Notes: a model not told the origin generated them from the letters alone. A DNA stretch of 38,549 nucleotides from Clostridiales bacterium (GCA_021202925.1 JAJQCD010000021.1:1-38549); one strand, 5' to 3'. Shown: positions 1 to 8,816, numbered from the stretch's first letter. Numbers and translations: made by a program.

Positions 1-90
1 ATTTCTCTGTTTTTCACAAAAAATCGCGTGAAACAGAGGGGTACTGAACAGTTACTAATTTTTTATATATGCAATTTAGGAGTTTTTATT

Positions 91-1158
91 ATGGCAAATT
101 TACCTTATCATCAGCAAAAAGACATTGAAAATATTAAAAAGCTTCGCGTTCTGATCAATGACCTTCCGCCATTTTGTAAGGATTTCTTCCGAGGTATTGA
201 GCCACGCACGTCCTCACGCACAAGAATCGCTTATGCCTATGATTTGTCTGTCTTCTTTCAGTATTTACAGACAGAGAATCCGGTTCTGGCGAAGCTGGAT
301 CGAAAGGATATTACATTGGAACATCTGGATCAGCTGACGGTCACTGATCTGGAAGAATATATGGAATATCTGAAATATCGCTTCAACAGCCATGACCGGG
401 AGGTGGTAAACAAAGAACGGGGAATCATGCGTAAGATATCTTCTCTGAAGAGCTTTTACAACTACTTCTATCGGAATGAACGCATACACAACAATCCGGC
501 TGAGCTGGTACGGATGCCCAAACTGCACGAAAAGGAAATCATCCGCCTGGATGTCGATGAAGTAGCGCTTCTGTTGGATGAGGTGGAACAGGGAGACCGA
601 CTGACCGAACGGCAGAAATCGTTTCACAATAAGACCCGGATCCGTGATCTGGCGATTATGACTCTCCTGCTCGGAACGGGAATCCGTGTTTCAGAATGTG
701 TCGGCCTGGATATCAACGATGTGGATTTCAGAAATGGGGGGATTCACATACACAGAAAAGGCGGCAAGGAGGTTACCGTCTATTTTGGTGTTGAGGTAGA
801 GGATGCGCTGCAGGATTATCTGGATGAGCGCTTTGGCATTCTGGCTGAACCCGGACACGAACAGGCACTCTTCCTCTCTCTCCAGCGAAAACGAATCCAG
901 GTGCGCAGTGTGGAAAATATGGTAAAGAAATATGCGAAGATCGTTACTCCACTTAAGAAGATTACACCTCATAAGCTGCGCAGTACATATGGAACCAGTT
1001 TATATCGGGAAACCGGAGATATTTACCTTGTGGCGGATGTTCTTGGACACTCCGATGTCAATACGACCAGGAAGCACTATGCGGCTCTGGAGGATGACAG
1101 GCGTCGCAGCGCCCGCAATGCAGTACGTCTGAGAGAAAAGGATCATCCCGGCGAATGA
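91..1158 (+). CDS. Tyrosine recombinase (XerC/XerD-like site-specific integrase)
   Basis: Site-specific DNA recombinase of the tyrosine class, which cuts and rejoins DNA through a covalent 3'-phosphotyrosine. The 355-residue protein has an N-terminal SAM-like core-binding domain (about 25-135) and a C-terminal catalytic domain (about 150-345). The full catalytic set is visible: Arg199 (TGIRVSE), Lys223, His294 and Arg297 (HKLR), His320 (LGH) and Tyr330 (HY). I chose the ATG at 91 because AGGAG lies 8 bases upstream; an in-frame ATG at 28 lacks such a site. Length and completeness suggest a chromosomal Xer-type enzyme, and no attachment-site duplication or phage genes are seen nearby, but a mobile-element origin cannot be excluded. 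The gene runs opposite to everything up to 16 kb and ends at a strong shared terminator. Confidence 0.9.
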   Translation: MANLPYHQQKDIENIKKLRVLINDLPPFCKDFFRGIEPRTSSRTRIAYAYDLSVFFQYLQTENPVLAKLDRKDITLEHLDQLTVTDLEEYMEYLKYRFNSHDREVVNKERGIMRKISSLKSFYNYFYRNERIHNNPAELVRMPKLHEKEIIRLDVDEVALLLDEVEQGDRLTERQKSFHNKTRIRDLAIMTLLLGTGIRVSECVGLDINDVDFRNGGIHIHRKGGKEVTVYFGVEVEDALQDYLDERFGILAEPGHEQALFLSLQRKRIQVRSVENMVKKYAKIVTPLKKITPHKLRSTYGTSLYRETGDIYLVADVLGHSDVNTTRKHYAALEDDRRRSARNAVRLREKDHPGE

Positions 1159-1163
1159 TTGTA

Positions 1164-1204
1164 GTAACGAAAGGGAACTGCCACTGGCAGTTCCCTTTCG
1201 TTAC
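1164..1204. terminator. Bidirectional hairpin between convergent genes
   Basis: A perfect inverted repeat with 20-base arms (1164-1183 and 1185-1204) around a single central base lies 5 bases after the recombinase stop and 30 bases beyond the stop of the leftward small membrane protein gene. There is no long T-run on either side, but position and strength fit a shared terminator between converging transcripts. Confidence 0.7.
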
Positions 1205-1234
1205 TCTGGCAAATTACAAGGCCGACGTGGATAT

Positions 1235-1453
1235 TTATATGATAATAAAAAATATCAGTGTCAGGATGACACAGAGGCCAATGACCAGTGGTATCATTTT
1301 AAACGTGATAAATTTCATCACGGAGAGAATGATTCCCAGGAGAAAACCGAGTATGCTGACTGCCGCTGCCACGGTCGCTCCGATGATTCCGAACACGACA
1401 CCAAAGACCAGTCCGGCCACAATCAGAGCCAGACCGAACAAAATGATAAACAT
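1235..1453 (-). CDS. Small hydrophobic membrane protein
   Basis: A 72-residue, almost entirely hydrophobic protein with two or three predicted membrane spans (about 2-26, 29-48 and 54-72) and very few charged residues; the glycine-rich first half suggests tight helix packing. The start is supported by GAGGTGAG 6 bases upstream of the ATG. It starts 29 bases after the LytR-CpsA-Psr gene stop and is probably the last gene of that envelope operon. No family is recognised. A role in the envelope is inferred only from location and composition. Confidence 0.7.
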   Translation of the reverse strand: MFIILFGLALIVAGLVFGVVFGIIGATVAAAVSILGFLLGIILSVMKFITFKMIPLVIGLCVILTLIFFIII

Positions 1454-1482
1454 TTATTACTCACCTCATACCTTTCTATCTT

Positions 1483-3024
1483 TTAAACGCCAGGGCCTCC
1501 CTGCGTTTCCGGCGCGGATCCACCTGCACCTGGCGCTTCCAGGGCATGATGCGGATCGTCTGCGGACGGTGCCTGCTGAGTCGTTCCTGGCTCGGATAAG
1601 GCGCCGGGGCCATTCTCCGGTGTATCGTTGGTCTGTCCTTGCGTGACAGCATGTTTTTCATCTTCTGTCTCTGCGACAGACGTTTCAGAAATTGTGGCAG
1701 TTGTCTCCGATTCCAGAGCTTCTATCGTCTGATCTGTGGCGGGGGACTCATTCTCTTCCTCCTGAATGGACGTCTCCGTCTCTGGAATGGCGGTGGTCTC
1801 TTCCACTGTCGAAGCGGCTGTTGTCGGATTGGCATTGGTTTGAGAAGATGCCGACGAACTACCCGTGTTGCCTTCTGCGCCAACGTTCTTTCCTGATTCC
1901 GTATCCTTTCCGGGTTCTCCCAGACCAGTCACTTCAGCGATATGGTTGCTTGCATCGATGACGGTGTCGGATGGCAAATAGTCGGTCTCGTCATAGAGAA
2001 AACTGTGCAGCTGAATCACATTACTTTCCAGAGTCGTCGGAATTACACAGGATTTGCCGTCGATTTTCATCTCCTGATGGGAAAAAGGAAAGCCGGAAGT
2101 CTGTCCAATGTAATATTTTTTGGCATTCTTTGCCAGGGACAGAATATCCTTCCATTCTATACTGGTTGAAATCTGCGGGTATACGGTATTTACCAGTGTT
2201 GTCAGCGTAGAAAAATCTGCCTGCTTTGCTTTCTCCATTGCCAGTCCAAGAATCTTGCGCTGACGTTCTGTACGATTGAAATCCGTATCCATCAGGCGGA
2301 GCCTTGCATAGGCAACTGCCTGTACGCCATCAAGATGATTTGCCCCTGCGCTGGTCAGATGAACCGAGCCGACACCGGTCGACTCGACCGTTTCTGTAAT
2401 AAACGAATTGATATAGGCAAATTCGCTTTCCGTGATTTCGATATCGACTCCTCCGAGTATGTTAATTGCGTCTACCACGGCCTTCCAGTTGAACGTAGCA
2501 TAATTATCCACGTGCAAGTCCAGATTGTCCTGAAGCGTGTGAATGGCCTGTTCCGGACCGCCCAGAAAATACGCTTCATTTACCTTGTCATACGTGCCGT
2601 CCGGATCGATCTTTAAGTAAGTATCACGAAATACGGACGCCAGACGGATTTCTCCAGTCTTCCGGTCAATGGTACAGAGCATTTCTACATCAGAAAGGGA
2701 TCCTTTCCCCAGATTATTGTCCCTGGAATCAAGACCGAAAACTGCTATGGTCCAGTATCCGCTTCCGGAGCCACTAAAATGTCGCCAGGCAAAAAATCCA
2801 CCGGCTGCCATCACGAAAATCGCCAGAAGGGGAAGGAATGGAAACCGTTTTTTCCTTTTGACTTTCCCTGTATTTCGGTAGCTGACACGACCGGAACCGG
2901 AACGCGAAGGAGAGACCTGCGTTTTTGTTCTCCGTGCTCGTTCCGTGCTTCCACTGCGTTTCTGTTCGCGTCTTTTTCGCATCCGATCGATCTCATCTTC
3001 ATAGTAGCTGTCCTCATAATCCAT
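1483..3024 (-). CDS. LytR-CpsA-Psr (LCP) family cell-wall glycopolymer ligase
   Basis: LCP proteins transfer lipid-linked teichoic acids or capsule polymers onto peptidoglycan outside the membrane. This 513-residue protein has a basic cytoplasmic N-terminus (1-60), one membrane anchor (about 61-80) and an extracellular LCP domain (about 90-330). The domain contains the expected arginine/aspartate motifs (GLDSRD, FRDTYLKI, and YARLR followed by DTDFNRTERQRKIL). The last ~140 residues are a low-complexity Ser/Thr/Glu/Pro-rich tail, probably a wall-spanning or disordered region. It follows the NlpC/P60 gene by 27 bases and precedes the small membrane protein gene. An LCP gene downstream of rsfS is common in Clostridia; here the NlpC/P60 gene and its own leader are inserted between them. 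Confidence 0.88.
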   Translation of the reverse strand: MDYEDSYYEDEIDRMRKRREQKRSGSTERARRTKTQVSPSRSGSGRVSYRNTGKVKRKKRFPFLPLLAIFVMAAGGFFAWRHFSGSGSGYWTIAVFGLDSRDNNLGKGSLSDVEMLCTIDRKTGEIRLASVFRDTYLKIDPDGTYDKVNEAYFLGGPEQAIHTLQDNLDLHVDNYATFNWKAVVDAINILGGVDIEITESEFAYINSFITETVESTGVGSVHLTSAGANHLDGVQAVAYARLRLMDTDFNRTERQRKILGLAMEKAKQADFSTLTTLVNTVYPQISTSIEWKDILSLAKNAKKYYIGQTSGFPFSHQEMKIDGKSCVIPTTLESNVIQLHSFLYDETDYLPSDTVIDASNHIAEVTGLGEPGKDTESGKNVGAEGNTGSSSASSQTNANPTTAASTVEETTAIPETETSIQEEENESPATDQTIEALESETTATISETSVAETEDEKHAVTQGQTNDTPENGPGALSEPGTTQQAPSADDPHHALEAPGAGGSAPETQGGPGV

Positions 3025-3051
3025 TTGCTGTTCTACCCTCTCTTCCCTTCT

Positions 3052-5154
3052 TTAGTCAACCAGGCAACGATAGTAGGGCCAGTTTGCTTCTCTGGATGAG
3101 ATGACCACGTTATTGTTCGATCCCGATGTCTCATTGATGCAAAGAATATTGCCATTTGCTTCCCAGCCGAGGAACATAATCACATGTGCATTGGATCCGG
3201 TTCGAATGATGATATCTCCCGGTCGGAGTTCTTCTCTGCTGATTTTCCTCCCGGTGAAAGCCAGACCGGCAGTGCTTTCATATGGCAGCCGCTCTCCGGT
3301 CACAGACCAGTAAACCCAGTTGATCCAGCCAGAACAGTCCAGACCTTTCAGAATCCTTCCATCGATGTCCGGGGAAACCGGAATTCCGAAATGATTTCCC
3401 TCATACCCCGGATGTGCTGGTTTTCTACCCCAGTAATATGGAACCTTGCCGATTGAATTCAAAGCGAAACGAATCAGTTCGCGTCTTGTATCAGAAATAT
3501 CATCCGGAAGGAGTGCCATGTAGGATGCAATCTCCGTTTCTGTTAACGGCTTTCCGGGAGAAATGATGGAAACAGAAAGCCCGTATTTTTCATACCAGTC
3601 CTGTGCGGCAAGATTTCTGGCTGCTGTTTTCATTTCATCGATCCATCCCGGCCATTGTCCTTCCTCATTTCCGATACCAGAGAGATCATTGCCTATGGTA
3701 TCCAGAGAGAATAAATTGTTTGTCTCCTCATCCAGACCGGTGATCTTCAGATGGACAATCAAATCGACATGTCCAGGACAATAGGACGCATTGGAGTGAG
3801 AAGCTTTGTTCGTTCCGGATCTGGAAGAATCCGCGTTTGCCTGTGAGGCTGTTCTCACCGGCTCCGCCTCCCGAACGTCCTTCGTTTCCCGGATACTCTG
3901 CGTTTCCCGGATACTCTCTGTATCCCGGATACTCTCCGTCTCCCGGATACTCTCTGTCTCCCGGACAGTCTCCGTTTCCCGAACAGCCTCCGTCTCCCGG
4001 ACAGCCGACAGGGGCTCGTTGTCCGATGGAAAAGCAGCTATGGTCTCTTTGGTTGTCGCATGGGAAACAAAATCTCCTGATGCATCCGCGCTGTCATCTT
4101 CGATGGAACGATCTGCGGTGGAAATATCTTCGGAAGAAGCTTCTTCCGTCGCAGATTCGGTACTTTGCGAAGAACTGCCTGCCTGAATGATGGTCGACTG
4201 GCTCTCCGCTTCGTATTCGACTTCGCTCTCCGCTTCGGACTCTGAACCTTTTGTTCCTGAACTGCCTGCTGTAACAATCGAAGATACGCTCTCCGAATTG
4301 TCAGAAAGCCCCTCTTCCTCCTCATATCCGTACCATTCCTGCTCTTCCTGTGCCAGCTCTGCTTCCAGTTCCGCGCGTTCATTCTCTTCCGCCTGATCGC
4401 CGACACACCCGGAGCAATAATAGACGTCGCTTATGCTGACGCTGTATGAGTGCGACAATTCCCATAGCGCCTGCGCATAAGAAAGAAAAAGTTCGTATTG
4501 ATCTGCCCCCTGAAAATAAGTATATGTATTTGCCATTGAGAGGATGTCCAGCACATTGGATTTCGGTGTGATGGCATGACCATCTCCATCCGTAGCGCTC
4601 ACCCGGATTGTCTTAAAGGAATGAATCGTCCAGGTCGAAGCATCGTTTTTATCATGGCTGCTGTCATCCGGATTGTATCCACCCATGACCTGTTCCGTGG
4701 ATAATCCCAGCCTCGATGCGAGTTCTGCCGGTGTACAGTCGGAATACGCATAGATGCTGCTCATCCAGTCAGAATCTTCCCGCATCAACTGCTGGAATAC
4801 ATCGTATGCATAGCTTTCCGATATCACTGAAGAATCTGAACCCTCCGGAAAATAATGGGCCAGATTCAATTCTTCGAGTGACGGAATCCAATCGCCTTCT
4901 TCCGCAACACTCGCTGTTGCAATTGGAACCGGTCGGGTGATGTTCTGTTCTTTCGGTGTTTCATTCTCCGGTTCCGTACTGATGTCGCTGATCTCTTCTA
5001 CAGCCGGCAATTGTACGTCCGGAATGCTGGCTTCCGCGATCGCGGCTGTCATACCGCCGCACAGTAACATCAGACCAGCCGATCGGCATCGATTCGAATG
5101 ACCTTTTAGCCAGCTGGATAAAGAACCCTTGTCTGTTTTATAAAATAATCTCAT
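3052..5154 (-). CDS. NlpC/P60 family cell-wall hydrolase with hexapeptide-repeat linker
   Basis: Predicted secreted peptidoglycan endopeptidase of 700 residues. The C-terminal NlpC/P60 domain (about 565-700) has the nucleophile Cys607 in LDCSGW and His657 in NAHVIMFLG. The N-terminus has a hydrophobic stretch (about 23-43) that could be a signal peptide or anchor. The middle is very acidic and Ser/Glu-rich, and it includes a tandem array of about eight six-residue units of the form (V/I)RETE(S/T/A), probably an extended wall-spanning spacer. The gene is first in an operon with the LCP protein and has its own promoter and structured leader. The ATG at 5154 is preceded by a weak ATCAGGTG site. 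Substrate bond is not determinable from sequence. Confidence 0.85.
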   Translation of the reverse strand: MRLFYKTDKGSLSSWLKGHSNRCRSAGLMLLCGGMTAAIAEASIPDVQLPAVEEISDISTEPENETPKEQNITRPVPIATASVAEEGDWIPSLEELNLAHYFPEGSDSSVISESYAYDVFQQLMREDSDWMSSIYAYSDCTPAELASRLGLSTEQVMGGYNPDDSSHDKNDASTWTIHSFKTIRVSATDGDGHAITPKSNVLDILSMANTYTYFQGADQYELFLSYAQALWELSHSYSVSISDVYYCSGCVGDQAEENERAELEAELAQEEQEWYGYEEEEGLSDNSESVSSIVTAGSSGTKGSESEAESEVEYEAESQSTIIQAGSSSQSTESATEEASSEDISTADRSIEDDSADASGDFVSHATTKETIAAFPSDNEPLSAVRETEAVRETETVRETESIRETESIRDTESIRETQSIRETKDVREAEPVRTASQANADSSRSGTNKASHSNASYCPGHVDLIVHLKITGLDEETNNLFSLDTIGNDLSGIGNEEGQWPGWIDEMKTAARNLAAQDWYEKYGLSVSIISPGKPLTETEIASYMALLPDDISDTRRELIRFALNSIGKVPYYWGRKPAHPGYEGNHFGIPVSPDIDGRILKGLDCSGWINWVYWSVTGERLPYESTAGLAFTGRKISREELRPGDIIIRTGSNAHVIMFLGWEANGNILCINETSGSNNNVVISSREANWPYYRCLVD
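3853..4005 (-). repeat. In-gene 18-bp tandem repeats encoding a hexapeptide array
   Basis: About eight head-to-tail 18-bp units within the NlpC/P60 gene encode six-residue repeats of the type V/I-R-E-T-E-S/T/A. The middle copies (about 3895-3985) are almost identical at DNA level, while the copies at both ends have drifted, as expected for an array that grows and shrinks by slippage or unequal crossing-over. Confidence 0.85.
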
Positions 5155-5206
5155 TCATATGCACCTGATATCTCTATCAAAAAATGTATGCAAACAGAAT
5201 CTGCAT

Positions 5207-5325
5207 GGAATATCCGTCTTTCCCATCGGATATTCCATCAGAAAAGCCGGAAGCTTCCCGTGCGGTTTGGGACCGCGCAGGGAAACGGATTCCGGACAGT
5301 TGCAATTTTACAGCTTTCTATTGTA
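5207..5325 (-). promoter_or_regulatory. Promoter and structured leader of the NlpC/P60 operon
   Basis: On the minus strand an extended -10 (TG-A-TACAAT, -10 hexamer at 5320-5325) starts a leader of roughly 155 bases. The leader contains two strong hairpins. One is a compound stem around 5248-5297, with GCGGT/ACCGC and TTCCC/GGGAA arms. The other is a perfect 10-base-arm inverted repeat at 5207-5216/5227-5236. Neither is followed directly by a T-run. I could not match it to a known riboswitch class: the conserved blocks of the c-di-AMP (ydaO) aptamer, which often precedes such genes, are absent. Confidence 0.5.
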
Positions 5326-5415
5326 TCACAGATAAAAACAGAACGATAGTGGATATTATTTAAAATTTGATTAAGATCTGGAAAATTGCATCAGACGTTT
5401 TGGCTGCAGTCCGCT

Positions 5416-5784
5416 TCAATCTCCGCAGATCTCTTTGAATTCTTCCGGATCGATGGTCTTTCCGTCTCTCCAGATTCGTTCCAGATCATAGAACAGGCGA
5501 TCTTCCCGGCAAAAGACATGGACAATAATATCGCCATAATCCATCAGAACCCAGTTGGCGCTCTGATATCCTTCAATCTGCCGACAGGAAAATCCACTCT
5601 TTACCAGGGATTCTTCTACATTGTCGGTCATGGCCTGCACCTGTTTTGAATTGGAACCGCTGGCAATCAGAAAATAATCTGCCAGGACGGAAACCTGCCG
5701 GATATCGATGATGCGGATATCCTCCGCCTTTTTCTCTTCCAGGGCCGCAACGGCCAGCTTTACCATTTCTTTCGACTGATCCAT
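5416..5784 (-). CDS. rsfS: Ribosome silencing factor RsfS (Iojap/YbeB)
   Basis: A 122-residue member of the Iojap family, which binds ribosomal protein L14 and blocks subunit joining when nutrients are scarce. The family signature is clear: an N-terminal helix, then the DYFLIASGSNSKQVQAM region (about 36-52), GYQSANWVLMDYGDIIVHVF (about 73-92) and the C-terminal YDLERIW. The start ATG (5784) directly abuts the stop of yqeK, so the two are cotranslated. This is the last gene of the obg-yhbY-nadD-yqeK-rsfS series. Confidence 0.94.
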   Translation of the reverse strand: MDQSKEMVKLAVAALEEKKAEDIRIIDIRQVSVLADYFLIASGSNSKQVQAMTDNVEESLVKSGFSCRQIEGYQSANWVLMDYGDIIVHVFCREDRLFYDLERIWRDGKTIDPEEFKEICGD

Positions 5785-6393
5785 TTATCCGTTCTCCTTC
5801 TCTCTCATCGGTCTTGTCAATGTTTCATAGTAGTGGTAGGCGTCTTTTGTCATGACGTCCATATGCCCCTTTTTCTTGCCAAGGTACTGAATAGTACCTG
5901 CCAGAATCTCATACATGGTAAGATCCAGATCCTGATAAGCCAGATAGCGAACCTGATTCAGATTGGATGCTTTGTTACGCCGCGGTTCAATATAGTCTGC
6001 AATATAAAGAATCTTATCCAGCAGGCTCATGTTTGCTTTACCGGTCGTATGCCAGCGGATTGCTGACAGAATTTCCGGATCTTCAATGCCAAACTTATAC
6101 TGCGCCATCCAGGCTCCGTATCTGGCATGAATCACAGCCGGTGCCCGAAGTTCGTCATCGGTCAGCTGCAACCCATGCTTCTTGCAGCGGGTAATCAGCT
6201 GACTGTCCGTGTAACGCTTCGCGCAGTCATGCAGCAAACCGGCCAGCTCCGCGTTCAAAAGGTCATACTGGTAGCGCATGGCCAATGATGCGCAGGTAAA
6301 AGAAACGCTGAGAGAATGTTCGTAACGCATCGGATCCAGAGTTGATTCCAGCTGCCTGCGAAACAGGATGATCTGTTCGTTCATTGTAATCAT
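5785..6393 (-). CDS. yqeK: HD-domain Ap4A hydrolase YqeK
   Basis: A 202-residue HD-superfamily phosphohydrolase. Members of this family cleave diadenosine tetraphosphate symmetrically to two ADP. The metal-binding residues are visible: His in RYEHSLSVS near residue 25, the HD pair in GLLHDCAKRY (about 54-55), and later His/Asp in VIHARYGAWMA, RWHT and YIADYIEP. The ATG at 6393 has GGAGGA upstream at close spacing; a second ATG lies three codons on. It lies 33 bases after nadD and touches rsfS, the standard order in Firmicutes. Confidence 0.92.
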   Translation of the reverse strand: MITMNEQIILFRRQLESTLDPMRYEHSLSVSFTCASLAMRYQYDLLNAELAGLLHDCAKRYTDSQLITRCKKHGLQLTDDELRAPAVIHARYGAWMAQYKFGIEDPEILSAIRWHTTGKANMSLLDKILYIADYIEPRRNKASNLNQVRYLAYQDLDLTMYEILAGTIQYLGKKKGHMDVMTKDAYHYYETLTRPMREKENG

Positions 6394-6426
6394 AATGTCC
6401 TCCGACGGCGAATGCAGACGCCGTAG

Positions 6427-7059
6427 TTAAGTGTTTGCACCGGTCCGTACTGCGTTGCGGTAGAGTCCGTGTTCCATGATGTAGTTCTCAACGCTTTCCG
6501 GTATATACCGTATTGTGTTCCGTCCATTTCCCTCCATCCGGCGGAGATCCTGAGAAGAAATATCAATCTCCTCAAAATGAAGGAAGCGAATATCTGCATG
6601 AAATCGTTCCTTCAGAAAATGCAGTTGATTTTCCGGGCTGATGTGCGGTTTGCGATAAGCACGCCCGGCGACAAGGAGCGTTACCCTGTTCATGATCTCT
6701 TCCGGATGATACCAGGTCTGTAACTCATAAAAGGAGTCCTCTCCGATGATGAAAAAGAACTCATGCTGTGGATACGCTTCACAGAGCAGCTTCAGCGTCT
6801 GGGCGGTGTAGGTGTTGCCCGGGCGTCGGACTTCAAAATCGGAAAAGCGAAACGAAGGATAAGGCGCGATTGCCAGTTGAACCATTGCGCAGCGATCCTT
6901 CGCGTCCGTTATAGGGTGATCCTTTTTGTGTGGAGGAGTGCCGGAAGGCATAAACCATATTTCATCCAGCTCATATTCTGAACGTGCTTGCTCGGCCACA
7001 CTCAGATGTCCCACATGAATCGGGTCAAATGTCCCGCCCATGATTCCGATTCTGGCCAT
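6427..7059 (-). CDS. nadD: Nicotinate-nucleotide adenylyltransferase
   Basis: NadD adenylates nicotinate mononucleotide to deamido-NAD, a step common to de novo and salvage NAD synthesis. The 210-residue protein opens with the nucleotidyltransferase GGTFDP motif and the HxGH motif at 15-18 (HVGH). The C-terminal ISSQDLRRM is the expected ISSTxIR-like ATP-binding motif. I start at the ATG at 7059 because GGAGGAATGGGAG lies just upstream; an ATG five codons earlier would bury that site inside the coding region. It sits between yhbY and yqeK. Confidence 0.94.
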   Translation of the reverse strand: MARIGIMGGTFDPIHVGHLSVAEQARSEYELDEIWFMPSGTPPHKKDHPITDAKDRCAMVQLAIAPYPSFRFSDFEVRRPGNTYTAQTLKLLCEAYPQHEFFFIIGEDSFYELQTWYHPEEIMNRVTLLVAGRAYRKPHISPENQLHFLKERFHADIRFLHFEEIDISSQDLRRMEGNGRNTIRYIPESVENYIMEHGLYRNAVRTGANT

Positions 7060-7137
7060 CTCCCATTCCTCCATCCTGTTGTTCTATGCGATGTGTTGTC
7101 AACTCAGGCGTTGCCGTATACATACGACAGCGTCGTT

Positions 7138-7434
7138 TTAAACCGGCAGGACAATCGCTCTCTTCGATTCGTCCTTTGCCGGTTTATATAATACAATCTT
7201 TTTACCGATGACCTGAACCACCTCGGAATGGGTTCTCTCTGCCAGCACTTCAGCGATGGAGCGTCCGTCATCCAGACAGTTCTTGAGTACGCTGATTTTG
7301 ATCAGTTCCCGTGCCTCTAAGGCCTCCGCTATCGCGGCGGTCACTTCGGGCGTAACGCTCGATTTACCAATCTGGAAGATCGGTTCCATGGTCATCGCAA
7401 GACCCTTGAGATATGCTCTCTGTTTGCTTGTCAT
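7138..7434 (-). CDS. yhbY: YhbY/CRM-domain RNA-binding protein
   Basis: A 98-residue protein made of a single CRM domain, which binds pre-50S ribosomal RNA. Typical features are the N-terminal LTSKQRAYLKG-like motif (here MTSKQRAYLKG), the IGKSSVTPEV segment, and the GxxD-type loop region LDDGRSIAEVLAERT followed by a C-terminal strand (IGKKIVLYKPAKDE). AAGGAG lies 6 bases before the start. The gene lies 45 bases after obg, consistent with shared roles in large-subunit assembly. Confidence 0.92.
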   Translation of the reverse strand: MTSKQRAYLKGLAMTMEPIFQIGKSSVTPEVTAAIAEALEARELIKISVLKNCLDDGRSIAEVLAERTHSEVVQVIGKKIVLYKPAKDESKRAIVLPV

Positions 7435-7479
7435 AAATCTCCTTTTTCCCGGTCGGTATCCTTCTGCCAGACCGGGTCA

Positions 7480-8763
7480 TTATTTGTAATAATCAAACGA
7501 CAATCCGTACATGCGTACCGTATTGCCTTCTTCAATTCCGGCGGCTTCCAGTTCGTCCAGAATGCCATTCTCTTTCAGGAAATTCTGGAAGAAGCGGAAT
7601 CCCTTCTCGGATTCCAGATTCGTATAACCCAGCATTTTCTCGATCCGCGGACCCTCGACGACAAAGCTTCCATCATCATCACGACTGACGGTATAGGAAA
7701 GATTCCGGTCCATAGCATATTCGATCTCAAATTCTTTCTCAAAGGTAATCGGCTTTCTGTCTGCCGTTCGCAGCAGTTCGCTGACTGCGTACAGAAGCGG
7801 CTTCACTCCTTTACCGGTCACTGCGGAGATCGGGAACACCTGGATCCCTTCCGGTTCAAATACGGCTCGCAGCGTTTCCACCGGATCGTTGCCGTCCGCA
7901 CTGATTGCGTCTGTCTTGTTCGCGGCGATTACCATGGGGCGTGTGAGAAGTTCCGGATTATACGCTTCCAGTTCCGCATGAATGGCGCGGATATCCTCGA
8001 TCGGATCGCGTCCTTCTGTCCCTGCCACGTCAACAACATGAATCAGAACACGGCATCGCTCGATATGGCGCAGGAAATCATGTCCGAGGCCAACGCCCTG
8101 TGACGCGCCTTCAATCAGTCCCGGAATATCTGCCATGACAAAACCAGTGGAACCATCCAGATCGACGACGCCAAGATGCGGATCCAGCGTCGTAAAATGA
8201 TAATTGGCAATCTTCGGACGCGCATTGGAAACGCGGGAAAGCAGGGTAGACTTGCCGACGTTGGGGAAGCCCACCAGTCCCACGTCTGCGATCACCTTCA
8301 GTTCAAGCTGCACCCACAGCTCCATGCCCTCCTGGCCTGGCTGGGCATATTTGGGAGCCTGCATCGTTGATGTGGCAAAATGCATATTTCCCAGGCCGCC
8401 TTTTCCGCCACGGAGGATCACTTCCCGGCGGTTTTCTCCGGACATATCGGCAATCACCTTGCCGGTTTCAAAATCCTTGATAACGGTGCCTTCCGGAACC
8501 CGGATGACCAGATCATCCGCACTTGCTCCATGGCAACGCCGCTTTCCGCCTTCCTCCCCGTTCTTCGCCACATATTTCCGAATGTGACGGAAGTCGGTCA
8601 GCGTATTCAGACCCGGATCAATCTCGAAGATGATGTCTCCGCCCTTGCCGCCGTCGCCGCCGTCCGGACCGCCGGCAGGTACATACAGCTCTCTGCGGAA
8701 GCTGACGTGTCCGTCGCCGCCACGGCCAGACTTGATAAACACTTTTGCATGATCTGCAAACAT
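7480..8763 (-). CDS. obg: Obg/CgtA GTPase
   Basis: Essential ribosome-associated GTPase acting in 50S maturation and stress signalling. The 427-residue protein has the glycine-rich Obg fold (1-158, e.g. SGRGGDGHVSFRRE), a G domain (about 159-330) with G1 GFPNVGKST, G3 DIPGLIEGA and G4 NKTD, and a C-terminal OCT domain (about 350-427). The start at 8763 is chosen because GGAGGAAACCCC precedes that ATG; a longer reading frame has an in-frame ATG 12 codons upstream without a good site. An intrinsic terminator separates it from rpmA. Confidence 0.96.
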   Translation of the reverse strand: MFADHAKVFIKSGRGGDGHVSFRRELYVPAGGPDGGDGGKGGDIIFEIDPGLNTLTDFRHIRKYVAKNGEEGGKRRCHGASADDLVIRVPEGTVIKDFETGKVIADMSGENRREVILRGGKGGLGNMHFATSTMQAPKYAQPGQEGMELWVQLELKVIADVGLVGFPNVGKSTLLSRVSNARPKIANYHFTTLDPHLGVVDLDGSTGFVMADIPGLIEGASQGVGLGHDFLRHIERCRVLIHVVDVAGTEGRDPIEDIRAIHAELEAYNPELLTRPMVIAANKTDAISADGNDPVETLRAVFEPEGIQVFPISAVTGKGVKPLLYAVSELLRTADRKPITFEKEFEIEYAMDRNLSYTVSRDDDGSFVVEGPRIEKMLGYTNLESEKGFRFFQNFLKENGILDELEAAGIEEGNTVRMYGLSFDYYK

Positions 8764-8779
8764 GGGGTTTCCTCCATTC

Positions 8780-8816
8780 AAAAACAGGCCCCATACCATA
8801 ATCCGTATGGAGCCTG
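8780..8816 (-). terminator. Intrinsic terminator between rpmA and obg
   Basis: On the minus strand a 12-base-arm hairpin (8805-8816 pairing with 8785-8796, one G-U) is followed directly by five T residues (8784-8780). It lies 12 bases after the rpmA stop and 17 bases before the obg start, so it should lower obg transcription relative to the ribosomal protein genes. Confidence 0.8.

Noticed and set aside
91-1158. Phage or ICE integrase with attachment sites
   Set aside because: No tRNA, att-like direct repeat or phage/conjugation genes lie nearby; the next genes are conserved chromosomal ones.
3853-4005. CRISPR-like array
   Set aside because: The repeats are contiguous, 18 bp, in frame and protein-coding, with no spacers.
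3806-4186. Plus-strand frame with SVSRT/SVSRI repeats
   Set aside because: It is the complement of the 18-bp repeat array in the NlpC/P60 gene and only mirrors its periodicity.
5155-5325. c-di-AMP (ydaO-yuaA) riboswitch before the NlpC/P60 gene
   Set aside because: The conserved purine-rich blocks of that aptamer are not present, although the region is clearly foldable.
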